Below are positions 1-8,753 of a stretch of DNA of 50,597 bases, in pieces. The stretch is taken from NCBI GenBank assembly GCA_007693485.1, contig REDM01000181.1, positions 1 through 50,597 on the forward strand. Direction: 5' to 3'. The notes beneath the pieces are model-generated. The model saw only the letters and a list, made by a program, of their open reading frames with translations, searched no databases and was not told the DNA's origin. Origin of the DNA: Spirochaetaceae bacterium. Its GTDB lineage: Bacteria > Spirochaetota > Spirochaetia > DSM-27196 > PWMO01. Positions within the stretch are counted from its first letter, which is position 1; every line of letters begins with the position of its first letter. The position numbers and the translations under genes are program-made.

Positions 1-55
1 TTAGAGCGCTTGCTTGACATGCAAGAGGTCGTTGGTTCAACTCCAATATCGCCCA
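1..55 (+). tRNA. tRNA-Val(GAC), 3' part only
   Basis: The window opens inside a tRNA. Visible are the end of the D arm (GAGC at 4-7), a 5-bp anticodon stem (9-13 with 21-25) around a 7-base loop with GAC at 16-18, a T arm (31-35 with 43-47, loop TTCAACT) and the 3' acceptor strand ATCGCCC at 48-54 with discriminator A55. GAC reads valine codons GUC and GUU. CCA is not encoded, as the next bases are CAAG. The 5' half lies outside the window. Confidence 0.9.
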
Positions 56-60
56 CAAGA

Positions 61-91
61 AAAAGCCCGCCGATTCGGCGGGCTTTTTTTG
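61..91. terminator. Bidirectional rho-independent terminator
   Basis: An 8-bp GC stem (66-73 with 77-84, loop ATT) is followed by T85-T91 on the plus strand and flanked by A61-A65, which gives a T run on the minus strand. It can end the tRNA transcript on the plus strand. It can also end the ilvBN-leuCD-ilvD transcript arriving on the minus strand, since ilvD stops at 133. Confidence 0.85.
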
Positions 92-132
92 TCGATTACT
101 TATTGGGCGGTCTTGCGGCGCAGGGGATTCCC

Positions 133-1821
133 TTATCCCGTAATGGCGCCTTCGCTTGCCGATGATACCAGTTTGGCAAACTTCGCCAGGACTCCCCAAG
201 TGTAACGGGGTTGAGGCGGTGTCCACTCGGCCCTGCGGCGCTTGAGTTCGGCGTCGTCGAGGTCCACGTGGATCAGTTTGGCCTTGCTGTCGATGGTGAC
301 GATGTCGCCCTCCTTGATCAGGGCGATGGTGCCGCCCACGGCCGCTTCGGGGGCTACGTGGCCCACTACCATGCCGTGGCTGCCGCCGGAGAAGCGTCCG
401 TCGGTGATGAGCGCAACGTCTTTGATCAGGCCGGCGCCGGCGATGGCGGAGGTGGGGGAGAGCATCTCGCGCATGCCGGGACCTCCCTTCGGACCCTCGT
501 AGCGGATAACCACCACGTCACCCTTTTTCACGTTGTCGTTGAGGATGGCGTCGAGCGCCTCTTCTTCATGTTCGTAGACGCGGGCAGGGCCGCTGTGTAC
601 GAAGTCGGTCTTGAGACCGCAGGTCTTCAGGACCGCACCCTCGGTGGCTAGGTTTCCCTTCAGGATTACGATCGGCCCGGTCGGCTTCTCGGGGCTTTCA
701 AACGGGTGCACAACGTCCTGACCGTCGAGGGTCACCTTCACATCCGCGAGGTTTTCGGCGAGGGTCTTGCCGGTTACGGTCAGCGCATCGCCGTGGAGAA
801 GGCCGCGGTCAAGCAGCATCTTCATGACCATCTGCACGCCGCCCACCTTGTAGAGGTCTTCCATCACGTAGCGTCCTGCGGGTTTCATGTCGCAGAGAAT
901 GGGAGTGGTGTCGGAAAAATGGTTGAACTCATCGATCTTCAGGTCCACGTTTACTTCGCGGGCAAGGGCCAGTAGATGCAGCACCGCGTTGGTGGAGCCG
1001 CCGACGGCCATGATGACGCGAATCGCGTTCTCGAAGGCCTTCTTCGTCATGATCTGCCGCGGCGTGATGCCGCGTTCGATGCAGAGTGCGAGGGCGTCCG
1101 CCGAGTCAATCATCACCTGCTTGCGCGCGGCGTCGTCGGCGGGCACCGAAGCACTTCCGGTGATGCTCATGCCGATTGCTTCCATGGCGGTGGCGAGGGT
1201 GTTGGCCGTGTACATGCCTCCGCACGCACCGGCGCCGGGGCACGCCGCGCACTCGATCGCGTGGCGCTCTTCTTCGGTGATCTTGCCGGCGCTGTACGCA
1301 CCCACGGCCTCGAATGCGCTGACGATGTCGACCGGTTTCCCGTTATGGTCTCCTGCGCGGATGGTGCCGCCATAGACAAAGATCCCCGGTACATCGTATC
1401 GGGCAAGGCCCATCACGGTACCGGGAATGGTTTTGTCGCAGCCGCCGATACCCAGGATCGCGTCCATGGCGTGGCCGCGTGACACGAGTTCTATTACGTC
1501 GGCAATCGTGTCGCGGCTGACGAGGCTGCACTTCATGCCCTCGTGGCCCATCGCCTCGCCGTCGGTTACCACGAAGGTATGGAACATCATCGGCTTGGCG
1601 CCCTGTTCGATCAGGCGGGCGCGGGAGACCTTTCCGATCTCCCAGAGATGCACGTTGCAGGGTGAGACGTCGCTGTCTGCAATGGCAAGCCCGACGATGG
1701 GTTTGGTGAAGTCGTCATCCTTGAATCCCACGGCGCGCAGCATTGCCCGGTTTGCAGTGCGGGAAATACCCTCGGTCATTGCACGACTTTTGCTGTTCAG
1801 TCCGGTGTTGGAAAGCGCCAT
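133..1821 (-). CDS. ilvD: Dihydroxy-acid dehydratase
   Basis: IlvD converts 2,3-dihydroxy-3-methylbutanoate and its isoleucine counterpart to the 2-oxo acids, the third common step of valine/isoleucine synthesis, in the cytoplasm with an Fe-S cluster. The 562-residue product has the family cluster cysteines in SPCNVH (Cys55), GGCDKTIPG (Cys128) and [10 protein letters not shown] (Cys200). The frame is open further upstream, to an ATG at 1875, but that start would overlap leuD by about 50 bases. The ATG at 1821 has AAAGGAG six bases upstream and lies one base after the leuD stop, so I chose it. It is the last gene of the operon, and the hairpin at 61-91 probably ends transcription. Confidence 0.97.
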   Translation of the reverse strand: MALSNTGLNSKSRAMTEGISRTANRAMLRAVGFKDDDFTKPIVGLAIADSDVSPCNVHLWEIGKVSRARLIEQGAKPMMFHTFVVTDGEAMGHEGMKCSLVSRDTIADVIELVSRGHAMDAILGIGGCDKTIPGTVMGLARYDVPGIFVYGGTIRAGDHNGKPVDIVSAFEAVGAYSAGKITEEERHAIECAACPGAGACGGMYTANTLATAMEAIGMSITGSASVPADDAARKQVMIDSADALALCIERGITPRQIMTKKAFENAIRVIMAVGGSTNAVLHLLALAREVNVDLKIDEFNHFSDTTPILCDMKPAGRYVMEDLYKVGGVQMVMKMLLDRGLLHGDALTVTGKTLAENLADVKVTLDGQDVVHPFESPEKPTGPIVILKGNLATEGAVLKTCGLKTDFVHSGPARVYEHEEEALDAILNDNVKKGDVVVIRYEGPKGGPGMREMLSPTSAIAGAGLIKDVALITDGRFSGGSHGMVVGHVAPEAAVGGTIALIKEGDIVTIDSKAKLIHVDLDDAELKRRRAEWTPPQPRYTWGVLAKFAKLVSSASEGAITG

Positions 1822-1822
1822 C

Positions 1823-2449
1823 TCATGCTCCTTTGGCGAAACCGTGCACGTAGGGGAGGCGACCGGCGGTTTCATGAATTTGGTTCAGGTTATCCAGCAA
1901 CACGGAGGTTGAGTCCCACGTGCCGGCGATCAGAGAGTTCAGGTAGGCCGGAGGCAGGGTAAACGAATAGCGATGCGAACCGGCCGTGATCGTGGTGGAC
2001 GGAAGATCAATGGTGATGTTGACCGTTGGGTCTGCCTCTACGGCATCCATGATCTGCAACATATCCTCCGAAGCGAGAGCAATCGCGGGAATGCCCATTG
2101 CGGTGCAGTTGCCGGCGAAGATCTCAGCAAAGGACTCGCCAATCACCGCGAGGATGCCCGCCTTGTTCAGCGCTTGCGGGGCGTGTTCGCGCGACGAGCC
2201 GCACCCAAAGTTTCGATTGACCAGCAGGATGGATGCGCCGTTGTACTTTTCTTCGTTGAAGGGATGCGGCTTGGGTGTGCCGTCTTCGGCAAAGCGCACG
2301 TCACGAAACGCGTACTGCCCCAGTCCTTCGAAGGTTACCACCTTCATGTATCGAGCCGGAATGATCTGATCGGTGTCGATGTCGTTGCCGCGAACGGGAA
2401 TCGCGGTACCCGTCAGCGTCTTTACCGCCGTGCTGTTGGTTGCTGCCAT
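1823..2449 (-). CDS. leuD: 3-isopropylmalate dehydratase, small subunit
   Basis: LeuD pairs with LeuC to isomerise 2-isopropylmalate to 3-isopropylmalate in leucine synthesis. The 208-residue protein is of normal length. It shows the swivel-domain signatures near the N-terminus ([16 protein letters not shown]) and the [13 protein letters not shown] loop that completes the active site. GAGGAG stands upstream of the ATG. It lies 37 bases after leuC and one base before ilvD, so translation of ilvD is likely coupled to it. Confidence 0.97.
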   Translation of the reverse strand: MAATNSTAVKTLTGTAIPVRGNDIDTDQIIPARYMKVVTFEGLGQYAFRDVRFAEDGTPKPHPFNEEKYNGASILLVNRNFGCGSSREHAPQALNKAGILAVIGESFAEIFAGNCTAMGIPAIALASEDMLQIMDAVEADPTVNITIDLPSTTITAGSHRYSFTLPPAYLNSLIAGTWDSTSVLLDNLNQIHETAGRLPYVHGFAKGA

Positions 2450-2486
2450 CTGTTCTCCTCGTTTGTGCGTGGGTACGCGTCGTGCG

Positions 2487-3905
2487 CTAAACCGTCACCG
2501 GTTGGCGGGTGAATTCCCGGACGTCGACCACCTCGCCGGATACCGCGGCCGCGGCCACCATGGCGGGGCTCATCAGCAGGGTGCGACCCGTCGGCGAACC
2601 CTGCCGCCCGATAAAGTTCCGGTTGGAGGAACTGGCGCAGATCTCGCGGCCCTGGAGCTTGTCGGGGTTCATGGCCAGACACATGGAGCAGCCGGCACCG
2701 CGCCATTGAAAGCCCGCTTCGGTGAAGATCGCGGGAAGGCCTTCGGCTTCGGCCTGCTTGGCCACCTGCTTTGAACCCGGTACCACGAAGGCTTTGACGG
2801 TGGAATGAACCTTCTTTCCCTTGATAATGCGGGCAGCCTCTCGAAGATCGCTGATGCGGGCGTTGGTGCACGATCCCAGGAAGGCTACGTTGATTTTTTT
2901 GCCTTTGATGGGATCGCCCTCCTGGAAGTCCATGTGCGCATACGCCTTCTCGGCCACCTCGCGGTGCTCCGGTTTCAGTGCGGAGAGGGCGGGGGTGGCG
3001 GCACTGACTCCAATCGCCTGGCCGGGGTTGATGCCCCAGGTGACCATTGGCTCGAGCGTCGTTGCATCAAGTTCAAACACGTCATCGTACTCGGCATCGG
3101 GGCCCGAGGCGACGCTGTTCCAGAACTCCACGGCTTCGTCGAATGCCTCGCCTTTGGGGGCGTATTGTCGCCCGCGCAGGTATTCGACGGTCTTCTCGTC
3201 CGGATTGACGTACCCAACGCGCGCGCCGCCTTCGATGCTCATATTGCAGATGGTCATCCGCCCCTCCATGGAGAGGTTGTGGATGGTGTCACCGTTGTAC
3301 TCGTACGCGTAACCAATTCCGCCGTTGACACCCAGGTCGGCGATGATCTTCAGGATGATGTCTTTCGCGTAGACACCCTCTGCGAGGGCTCCGGTTACGT
3401 TGATCTTTCGCACCTTGGGGCGGCTGATCGCCATACACTGGGTGGCAAGCACATCGCGGATCTGGGAGGTGCCAATACCAAAGGCAATGGCACCGAAGGC
3501 GCCGTGGGTCGAGGTGTGGGAATCACCGCAGGCGATGGTCATCCCCGGCTGCGTGATTCCAAGCTCGGGACCGATGATGTGCACGATGCCCTGGTAGTCG
3601 GTGTGCAGACCAAAGAACTCGATGCCAAACTCGGCGGTGTTCTTCTCGATTGCCTGCATCATCTCCTCGGCCAGTGGATCGGAAAAGGGGCGTTTCTGAT
3701 CGGCGGTGGGTACAATGTGGTCAACGGTGGCAAAGGTCCGCCCCGGGTACAGCACGGTGAGCCCCCGTTCGCGGATCATCTGGAACGCCTGCGGAGAGGT
3801 CACTTCGTGGACCATATGCAGACCGATGAACAGTTGCTCCTGACCCGATTCGAGGGTCGTTACCTTGTGCAGATCCCACACCTTGTTGAACAGGTTTTTT
3901 GCCAT
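2487..3905 (-). CDS. leuC: 3-isopropylmalate dehydratase, large subunit
   Basis: This is an aconitase-superfamily [4Fe-4S] hydro-lyase that acts with LeuD on isopropylmalate. At 472 residues it is the bacterial-type long form. The three cluster cysteines are visible at Cys346 (GSCTN) and Cys406/Cys409 (GCSMC), matching the spacing of the well-known enterobacterial enzyme. HEVTSPQAF near residue 33 and [13 protein letters not shown] are further family motifs. AAGGAG lies upstream of the ATG. The ilvN-leuC gap is 68 bases, with no terminator or promoter that I can see. leuA and leuB are not in this window. Confidence 0.97.
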   Translation of the reverse strand: MAKNLFNKVWDLHKVTTLESGQEQLFIGLHMVHEVTSPQAFQMIRERGLTVLYPGRTFATVDHIVPTADQKRPFSDPLAEEMMQAIEKNTAEFGIEFFGLHTDYQGIVHIIGPELGITQPGMTIACGDSHTSTHGAFGAIAFGIGTSQIRDVLATQCMAISRPKVRKINVTGALAEGVYAKDIILKIIADLGVNGGIGYAYEYNGDTIHNLSMEGRMTICNMSIEGGARVGYVNPDEKTVEYLRGRQYAPKGEAFDEAVEFWNSVASGPDAEYDDVFELDATTLEPMVTWGINPGQAIGVSAATPALSALKPEHREVAEKAYAHMDFQEGDPIKGKKINVAFLGSCTNARISDLREAARIIKGKKVHSTVKAFVVPGSKQVAKQAEAEGLPAIFTEAGFQWRGAGCSMCLAMNPDKLQGREICASSSNRNFIGRQGSPTGRTLLMSPAMVAAAAVSGEVVDVREFTRQPVTV

Positions 3906-3973
3906 GCGGCGTTCTCCTTGCGTAGTTCAGTGATGTTCGCATAACCCGCACTCCGAACGTGCGGTGAACACGG

Positions 3974-4501
3974 TTATGTCGTGATTTCCTGACCGCGTGC
4001 CATCAGCACCTTACCGGTCCGGATCATCTCTTCAATGCCGTATTGTTCGAACACTTTTAGCGCGCTGTCAAGCCTTTCAGAGTCGCCGGTCATCTGGAGG
4101 ATGGTCGCGTGCTCACTTACCTCGACGATGTCGCAGTCCATGGCATGAGCGAGTTGCAGAACGTCTGAACGCATTTCCGGCTCGTTGTGGAGCTTGAACA
4201 GCGCCAGCTCCCGCTGGATGATGTCCTCGCCGGTGCGATCAGACGCATGAATGACATCCACTAACTTGTTCAGCTGCTTCAGGATCTGGTCGAGGGTCTT
4301 TTCTTCACCGGACGCCACTATGTTCATCACCGAGAAGTTCGGGTCCTTCGACGGGGATACCACGAGGCTGTCGATGTTATACCCCCGGCGCGCGAACACC
4401 AGAGAAATCCTGATGAGCACGCCGGGCTTGTTGTTAACCATCAGACTGATGGTGTGCTTGCGATAGCTGCTGCTTCCGTTTGATCCTGCTGCTGTTGACA
4501 T
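3974..4501 (-). CDS. ilvN: Acetolactate synthase, small regulatory subunit
   Basis: This is the regulatory subunit of acetohydroxyacid synthase. It binds branched-chain amino acids (usually valine) through its ACT domain and activates IlvB. The 175 residues comprise an N-terminal ACT domain at about 16-90 (KHTISLMVNNKPGVLIRIS, RRGYNIDSLVV) and the C-terminal small-subunit domain. A Ser/Gly/Ala-rich stretch of about 13 residues precedes the ACT domain. The start ATG follows the ilvB stop by one base (TAA-C-ATG), with GGGGAG inside the end of ilvB as ribosome site, a sign of translational coupling that keeps subunits balanced. The symbol ilvH would be equally valid. Confidence 0.95.
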   Translation of the reverse strand: MSTAAGSNGSSSYRKHTISLMVNNKPGVLIRISLVFARRGYNIDSLVVSPSKDPNFSVMNIVASGEEKTLDQILKQLNKLVDVIHASDRTGEDIIQRELALFKLHNEPEMRSDVLQLAHAMDCDIVEVSEHATILQMTGDSERLDSALKVFEQYGIEEMIRTGKVLMARGQEITT

Positions 4502-4502
4502 G

Positions 4503-6233
4503 TTACGTACTCCCCACCGGTTTCTCGAGCTTGGGTGCTGTCATTCCCGGCTTGACCTTGGGTGCTTCGATGATCATCTGTTCGTACGAAGCGCCCGACG
4601 GAATCATCGGGTAGACGTTATCCTCTTTTTCTACTTCTACGTCAATGAGGCAGGGGCCGTCGTTGTACTCCAGGGCGGTCTGGATGAGGCGCTTCACATC
4701 GGCGCTTCGCTTGATACGGATTCCTTTGATTCCGTACGCCTCGGCGAGCTTCACGAAGTTGGGATTCCCCTCCATGTCAACGCCGGAGAGCCGGTTGTCG
4801 TAGAAAAGCGCCTGCCACTGCCGCACCATGCCGAGGTATTTGTTGTTGATCACCACGATCTTGATGGGAAGCCGATTGATGACCGCAGTGGAGAGCTCCG
4901 CCTGCGTCATCTGAAAGCCGCCGTCGCCGACAATGGCAATCACGGTCGCCTCGGGATGAGCAAACTGGGCGCCGATCGCAGCGGGAAAGCCAAATCCCAT
5001 CGTGCCGGCACCGCCGGAGGTAATCCAGTGGAAACGGTGATCGGTCAGCAGGTACTGCGCAGCCCACATCTGGTGCTGCCCCACGTCCGTGGTAACAAAC
5101 GCCCGTCCCATGGTCTGGTTCTGGATCTCTTCGAGCACATGCTCGGCTTTGAGCTTACCGCCCTTCTTGTACTTGAGCGGATACTGCCGCCGCCACTTCT
5201 CGGTCTGCTTCAGCCACTCTTTGGTATCGCCGCGTTTCACGATGGCGTTGATCGATTCGACAACCCGCCGCGCGTCTCCCAGGATCGTACAGTCCATCTG
5301 CACGGTCTTGTTGAACTCCGCCGGGTCGATATCGATGTGGATCTTCACCGCGTTGGGACAGAAGGAATCGATCTTGCCGACGATTCGGTCGTCCCAGCGT
5401 GAGCCAATCGACATGATGAGATCGCAGTCCTTCACGGCCATGTTGGCGTACGCCGTTCCGTGCATACCGAGCATGCCAAGGCTGAGCGGGTGGGTCTCGG
5501 GAAAGCACCCCTTGCCGAGAAGGGTGTTCACCACCGGAATCTGCATTTTCTCAGCGAGGATGGTCACCGCTTTCTCGGCGCCGGAGATCACTGCGCCGTG
5601 ACCAACGAGAAGCAGAGGACGGCGTGCGGTGCTGAGCATCTGTGCCGCCTGCTCGATGTCGGCCGGATCGCCGTCGGTGGGTACCTTGTAGCCGGGGAGG
5701 TGCAACTCGCCGTCGTAGTCGGGCTCGATCATCGCACTGGCAATGTCTTTGGGGACGTCAATCAGTACGGGCCCGGGACGCCCGGTTTGCGACAGGTGAA
5801 ACGCCTCGCGCATGATTCGCGGTACATCCTGAGCGTTTTTGATCAGATAGCTATGCTTGACCACGGGAAACGAGATGCCGGACACGTCGGCTTCCTGGAA
5901 AGCGTCGAGGCCGAGGTTCCAGGTGGTTTGCTGGCCACAAATGACGACCATCGGAACCGAGTCCATCTGAGCGGTGAGAATACCGGTGATGGTATTGGTG
6001 GCACCTGGGCCTGAGGTCACGAGTACCACCCCCGGTTTGCCGGTGGCACGCGCGAAACCGTCTGCCATGTGGACGGCGCCCTGCTCGTGGCGCGTCAAAA
6101 TGAGTTTGACGGGAGAGTCAACAAGCGCGTCAAAAATCGGAATCGCGGCACCACCGGGATACCCGAAAATATACTCCACACCCTGTTGCTGGATGATGTC
6201 TACAATCACTTCTGCAGCGAATTTTTTGGTCAT
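4503..6233 (-). CDS. ilvB: Acetolactate synthase, large catalytic subunit
   Basis: This ThDP-dependent enzyme condenses pyruvate with pyruvate or 2-oxobutyrate, the first committed step of valine/leucine/isoleucine synthesis. The 576 residues show the three-domain layout: an N-terminal PYR domain with the catalytic glutamate Glu50 in TRHEQGAVHMADG, a central FAD-type domain (HGTAYANMAV, DRIVGKIDSF), and a C-terminal PP domain with the ThDP-binding GDGGFQMTQ...NN motif. GGAGG is nine bases upstream of the ATG. It is the first gene of the ilvB-ilvN-leuC-leuD-ilvD operon. The missing pathway genes (ilvC, ilvE, leuA, leuB) must lie elsewhere. Confidence 0.97.
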   Translation of the reverse strand: MTKKFAAEVIVDIIQQQGVEYIFGYPGGAAIPIFDALVDSPVKLILTRHEQGAVHMADGFARATGKPGVVLVTSGPGATNTITGILTAQMDSVPMVVICGQQTTWNLGLDAFQEADVSGISFPVVKHSYLIKNAQDVPRIMREAFHLSQTGRPGPVLIDVPKDIASAMIEPDYDGELHLPGYKVPTDGDPADIEQAAQMLSTARRPLLLVGHGAVISGAEKAVTILAEKMQIPVVNTLLGKGCFPETHPLSLGMLGMHGTAYANMAVKDCDLIMSIGSRWDDRIVGKIDSFCPNAVKIHIDIDPAEFNKTVQMDCTILGDARRVVESINAIVKRGDTKEWLKQTEKWRRQYPLKYKKGGKLKAEHVLEEIQNQTMGRAFVTTDVGQHQMWAAQYLLTDHRFHWITSGGAGTMGFGFPAAIGAQFAHPEATVIAIVGDGGFQMTQAELSTAVINRLPIKIVVINNKYLGMVRQWQALFYDNRLSGVDMEGNPNFVKLAEAYGIKGIRIKRSADVKRLIQTALEYNDGPCLIDVEVEKEDNVYPMIPSGASYEQMIIEAPKVKPGMTAPKLEKPVGST

Positions 6234-6265
6234 AAACCGAAACCTCCATACGCTGATTTCCCTGA

Positions 6266-6294
6266 ATACTACTTCTATTTGAAAACAGCGTCAA
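6266..6294 (-). promoter_or_regulatory. Promoter of the ilvBN-leuCD-ilvD operon
   Basis: On the minus strand TTGACG (6289-6294) is followed after exactly 17 bases by TAGTAT (6266-6271). The predicted start of transcription is near 6259, which leaves a leader of only about 25 bases including the GGAGG at 6243-6247. That is too short for a T-box, a leader-peptide attenuator or a riboswitch. Confidence 0.7.
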
Positions 6295-6521
6295 TCAATT
6301 GGGAAAAAATAGTTGAGAAAACAGTAGATAATGCGGAAATCTGAAGCATGATTGCCGTATTTACCCAATCAGAGGTATAAAAATCTGTCTGATACAAAAA
6401 CATAGCGGAAAAATAAAGCTGAAAAATGAAAAATTTACAGAAAACAATCTCAATGACTCGTCTCGATGGCCGAAATATAAAAAATATCAGGAAAATGTTC
6501 ATTCGATTCCGGTCTAAGTCA
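6295..6521. other. A/T-rich intergenic stretch
   Basis: About 230 bases between the ilvB promoter and the FKBP terminator are visibly much richer in A and T than the rest of the window, with many short A runs. No gene with a ribosome site is seen on either strand. A 6-bp inverted repeat lies at 6368-6393. The stretch could act as an upstream element or curved DNA for the ilv promoter; that is inference. Confidence 0.55.
6368..6393. repeat. Short inverted repeat upstream of ilvB
   Basis: ATCAGA (6368-6373) and its exact complement TCTGAT (6388-6393) are separated by 14 bases, giving half-sites two helical turns apart. It lies about 75 bases upstream of the ilvB -35 box. It might be a regulator site, but a 6-bp repeat can arise by chance in A/T-rich DNA. 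Confidence 0.3.
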
Positions 6522-6522
6522 G

Positions 6523-6557
6523 AAAAAATAAAAAAAAGAGCCGGTATTTCCGGCTCT
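6523..6557 (-). terminator. Rho-independent terminator of the FKBP gene
   Basis: Read on the minus strand, the perfect 8-bp stem AGAGCCGG/CCGGCTCT (plus-strand 6537-6544 and 6550-6557, loop of 5) is followed by at least seven T and further T-rich sequence. It starts about 20 bases after the FKBP stop codon. Confidence 0.88.
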
Positions 6558-6577
6558 TGAGCGAACATAAGAGAAAA

Positions 6578-7153
6578 TTATTGACTCATCGGCATCATTT
6601 CCGCAAATGGGGCGAGTTCTTCTTCCGTCGCCTTGCGGATTGACACGATCTCGACGTCGAAGGTCAGATCCTGACCGGCGAGGGGGTGGTTGAAATCGAT
6701 CATGACGCTGTTTTCGCGTATCTCCGCAACGGTTACCGGGATTGGGCCCTGCATGGTCTGGGCGACCAACTGCATGCCCGCTTCCAGTTCAAGCTCGGCG
6801 GGGAACTGATCCTTCGGAATTTCCTGCAGTGCTTCGTCGAGGCGGGGGCCGTAGGCGTCGTCTGCGGCTACGCGAATTGTTCTGCGCTCGCCGATGGTCA
6901 TTCCTGCCATCTCCCGCTCAAGTCCGGGGATCAGCATTCCCATGCCGTAGATGAATTCCAGCGGTTCGCGTCCGTCCGAGCTGTCGAACACCGAGCCATC
7001 ATCGAGGGTCCCTTCGTAGTGCAACTCAACAACCATGTTGTCTTCGATGACAATCGTGGGTTCCGTTTCTTCGGTGCGCTGTCGCGATCCGCCCGCGGCG
7101 ACGGTACCAACAACAAGTAATCCAATGGCCAAAAGGCCGATCAAGCGCTTCAT
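6578..7153 (-). CDS. Exported SlyD-type FKBP peptidyl-prolyl isomerase
   Basis: This is a prolyl cis-trans isomerase and likely folding helper outside the inner membrane. The 191 residues start with a Lys-Arg and hydrophobic signal sequence (about 1-20), then an FKBP core (VELHYEGTLDDGSVFDSS, PLEFIYGMGMLIPGLE) interrupted by the insert-in-flap domain typical of SlyD (about residues 98-160, with AYGPR and DFNHPLAG). It lacks the His-rich metal-binding tail of enterobacterial SlyD. An ATG five codons upstream (7168) has no ribosome site. The ATG at 7153 has AGAGG seven bases before it and is preferred. No lipobox cysteine is present, so the product is probably periplasmic or anchored by an uncleaved signal. 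It stands alone, with its own promoter and terminator. Confidence 0.88.
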   Translation of the reverse strand: MKRLIGLLAIGLLVVGTVAAGGSRQRTEETEPTIVIEDNMVVELHYEGTLDDGSVFDSSDGREPLEFIYGMGMLIPGLEREMAGMTIGERRTIRVAADDAYGPRLDEALQEIPKDQFPAELELEAGMQLVAQTMQGPIPVTVAEIRENSVMIDFNHPLAGQDLTFDVEIVSIRKATEEELAPFAEMMPMSQ

Positions 7154-7187
7154 GAATACCTCTTTCATTGTGTTTTGTCTTTTCCAT

Positions 7188-7217
7188 ACTATACCGCGCG
7201 ATCACGGTGCGTGACAA
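7188..7217 (-). promoter_or_regulatory. Promoter of the FKBP gene
   Basis: On the minus strand TTGTCA (7212-7217) and TATAGT (7188-7193) are separated by 18 bases. Transcription would start near 7181, about 28 bases before the chosen ATG at 7153. This also supports that start over the one at 7168. Confidence 0.65.
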
Positions 7218-7238
7218 CGGTGGCAGCGCCGGCGGGTT

Positions 7239-7268
7239 TTGCTTGAACTCTGGTCCGGGCAATAGTAT
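7239..7268 (+). promoter_or_regulatory. Candidate promoter of the carotenoid operon
   Basis: TTGCTT (7239-7244), an 18-base spacer and TAGTAT (7263-7268) stand upstream of crtI. The -10 box ends only 12 bases before the ATG, so the leader would be about 6 bases. No proper Shine-Dalgarno sequence is seen, only CGGAA. Confidence 0.45.
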
Positions 7269-7280
7269 GATTACGGAACC

Positions 7281-8753
7281 ATGAAAAAGCGGATCATAGT
7301 TGTTGGTGGAGGCTTCGGCGGACTCAGCGCCGCAGCGCACCTGGCGCATCAGGGATGGGACGTCACACTGCTTGAAAAGAACGATCAGGTGGGCGGCAGG
7401 GCGAGGGTCTGGAAGACCGACGGTTTCACCTTTGACATGGGGCCCTCGTGGTACCTCATGCCGGAGGTGTTTGAGGAGTTTTTTCGCACGTTTGGCGTCG
7501 AGCGAAGCAGCTACTACGACATCTACCGCCTTGATCCCTACTATCGGGTCTTTTTCTCTCCCGAGGAAAAGGTGGACATCAGCGCGGACCGGGCTGCGGT
7601 AGAGCGGGTCTTTGATCAGCTCGAACCCGGGGGGGCTGAGAAACTCAGGCGCTATCTTGCTCAGGCGGAATACAAGTACAACGTCGCGATGGGCGAGTTT
7701 CTCTATAAAGAGTACCGCAACATCTTTCAGTTTCTGAATCGCCGGCTCATGACCGAAGGGCTCAAGCTCAACGTGTTCTCAAAGCTGGACAATTTCGTGG
7801 AACGGTACTTCAAGGATCGTCGGGCCAAGCAGATTCTGGAATATGCCATGGTCTTTCTGGGAAGCAGTCCCAAGAACGCCCCCGCGCTCTATTCGATCAT
7901 GTCGCACGTAGACCTTAATCTGGGTGTCTATTTCCCGCACGGTGGCATGACCTCGCTGGTCGGTGGACTCAGTAAGCTTCTGACCGAACTCGGGGTAACC
8001 GTGGAGCTCAACGCACCGGTCGACCAGATTCTGGTGGAAGACGGCAAGGCGGTTGGGGTACGCTCACGAGGGGACTCCGTCCGCTCCGACGCCGTGCTGG
8101 TGAACGCGGATTATCCGTGGGCCGAGATGAACCTGCTGCAGCCTGAACACCGAACCTACTCGGCAAAGTACTGGAACGGTCGGGTTCTGGCGCCAACGAT
8201 GTTCATCGTTTATCTGGGGCTGAACCGCAAGCTTCCGCAGCTCGTGCACCACAACCTCTACTTCACCGATCCGTGGGACGACCATTTTGCCGATATCTTC
8301 GATCGCCCCCGCTGGCCGGAGACCTTCTCGTACTACATCAGCTGCGCGTCGTTTGATGATCCAACCGTTGCACCGGCCGATCATGAGAACCTTTTCTTCC
8401 TGGTTCCCGTGGCCGCGGGTCTTGACGACACCGACGAGATCCGTGCGGAGTACTACGAGCGGGTTCTCAGCCACTTTGAGCAGCTGATCGGAGAGCGGGT
8501 GCGTGACAGCATCGTGGTAAGCCGCATCTACTCGCACCGCGATTTCAGCGCCGACTACAACGCCTTCGCGGGAAGCGCTCTTGGTCTTTCGCACACCCTC
8601 GGGCAGACCGCGGTCTTTCGGCCATCGCATCGCAGCAAGAAGGTGGATCGTCTGTTCTACTCGGGCCAGTATACGCACCCGGGCGTCGGGGTACCGATGA
8701 CCTTCATCTCCTCCAAGATAATTTCCGAGGCGGTGACGCGGGAACTCGCATGA
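7281..8753 (+). CDS. crtI: Phytoene desaturase (CrtI family)
   Basis: This is an FAD-dependent desaturase that introduces double bonds into phytoene, giving coloured carotenes such as lycopene. The 490-residue protein begins with the dinucleotide-binding motif VVGGGFGGLSAAAHLA (residues 7-22) followed by LLEKNDQVGGRA, and ends with the CrtI C-terminal signature YSGQYTHPGVGVPM. The GPSWYLMPEVFEEFF motif near residue 54 is of the type seen in carotenoid desaturases of Bacteroidetes and Archaea. Number and position of bonds formed cannot be read from sequence, and a diapophytoene (C30) substrate is possible but less likely given the adjacent prenyl synthase. It is the first gene of crtI-crtB-prenyl synthase and overlaps crtB by 4 bases. 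Confidence 0.93.
   Translation: MKKRIIVVGGGFGGLSAAAHLAHQGWDVTLLEKNDQVGGRARVWKTDGFTFDMGPSWYLMPEVFEEFFRTFGVERSSYYDIYRLDPYYRVFFSPEEKVDISADRAAVERVFDQLEPGGAEKLRRYLAQAEYKYNVAMGEFLYKEYRNIFQFLNRRLMTEGLKLNVFSKLDNFVERYFKDRRAKQILEYAMVFLGSSPKNAPALYSIMSHVDLNLGVYFPHGGMTSLVGGLSKLLTELGVTVELNAPVDQILVEDGKAVGVRSRGDSVRSDAVLVNADYPWAEMNLLQPEHRTYSAKYWNGRVLAPTMFIVYLGLNRKLPQLVHHNLYFTDPWDDHFADIFDRPRWPETFSYYISCASFDDPTVAPADHENLFFLVPVAAGLDDTDEIRAEYYERVLSHFEQLIGERVRDSIVVSRIYSHRDFSADYNAFAGSALGLSHTLGQTAVFRPSHRSKKVDRLFYSGQYTHPGVGVPMTFISSKIISEAVTRELA

Noticed and set aside
1822-1875. Upstream ATG for ilvD at 1875
   Set aside because: It would overlap leuD by about 50 bases and has no ribosome site; the ATG at 1821 has AAAGGAG and matches the family start.
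6234-6300. T-box, leader peptide or riboswitch before ilvB
   Set aside because: The space between the predicted transcription start and the ATG is only about 25 bases, and no folded leader is visible.
6275-6568. 97-codon open frame on the minus strand upstream of ilvB
   Set aside because: It is very rich in Phe and Ile because the DNA is A/T-rich, begins inside the region just upstream of the FKBP terminator, has no ribosome site, and overlaps both the terminator and the ilvB promoter.
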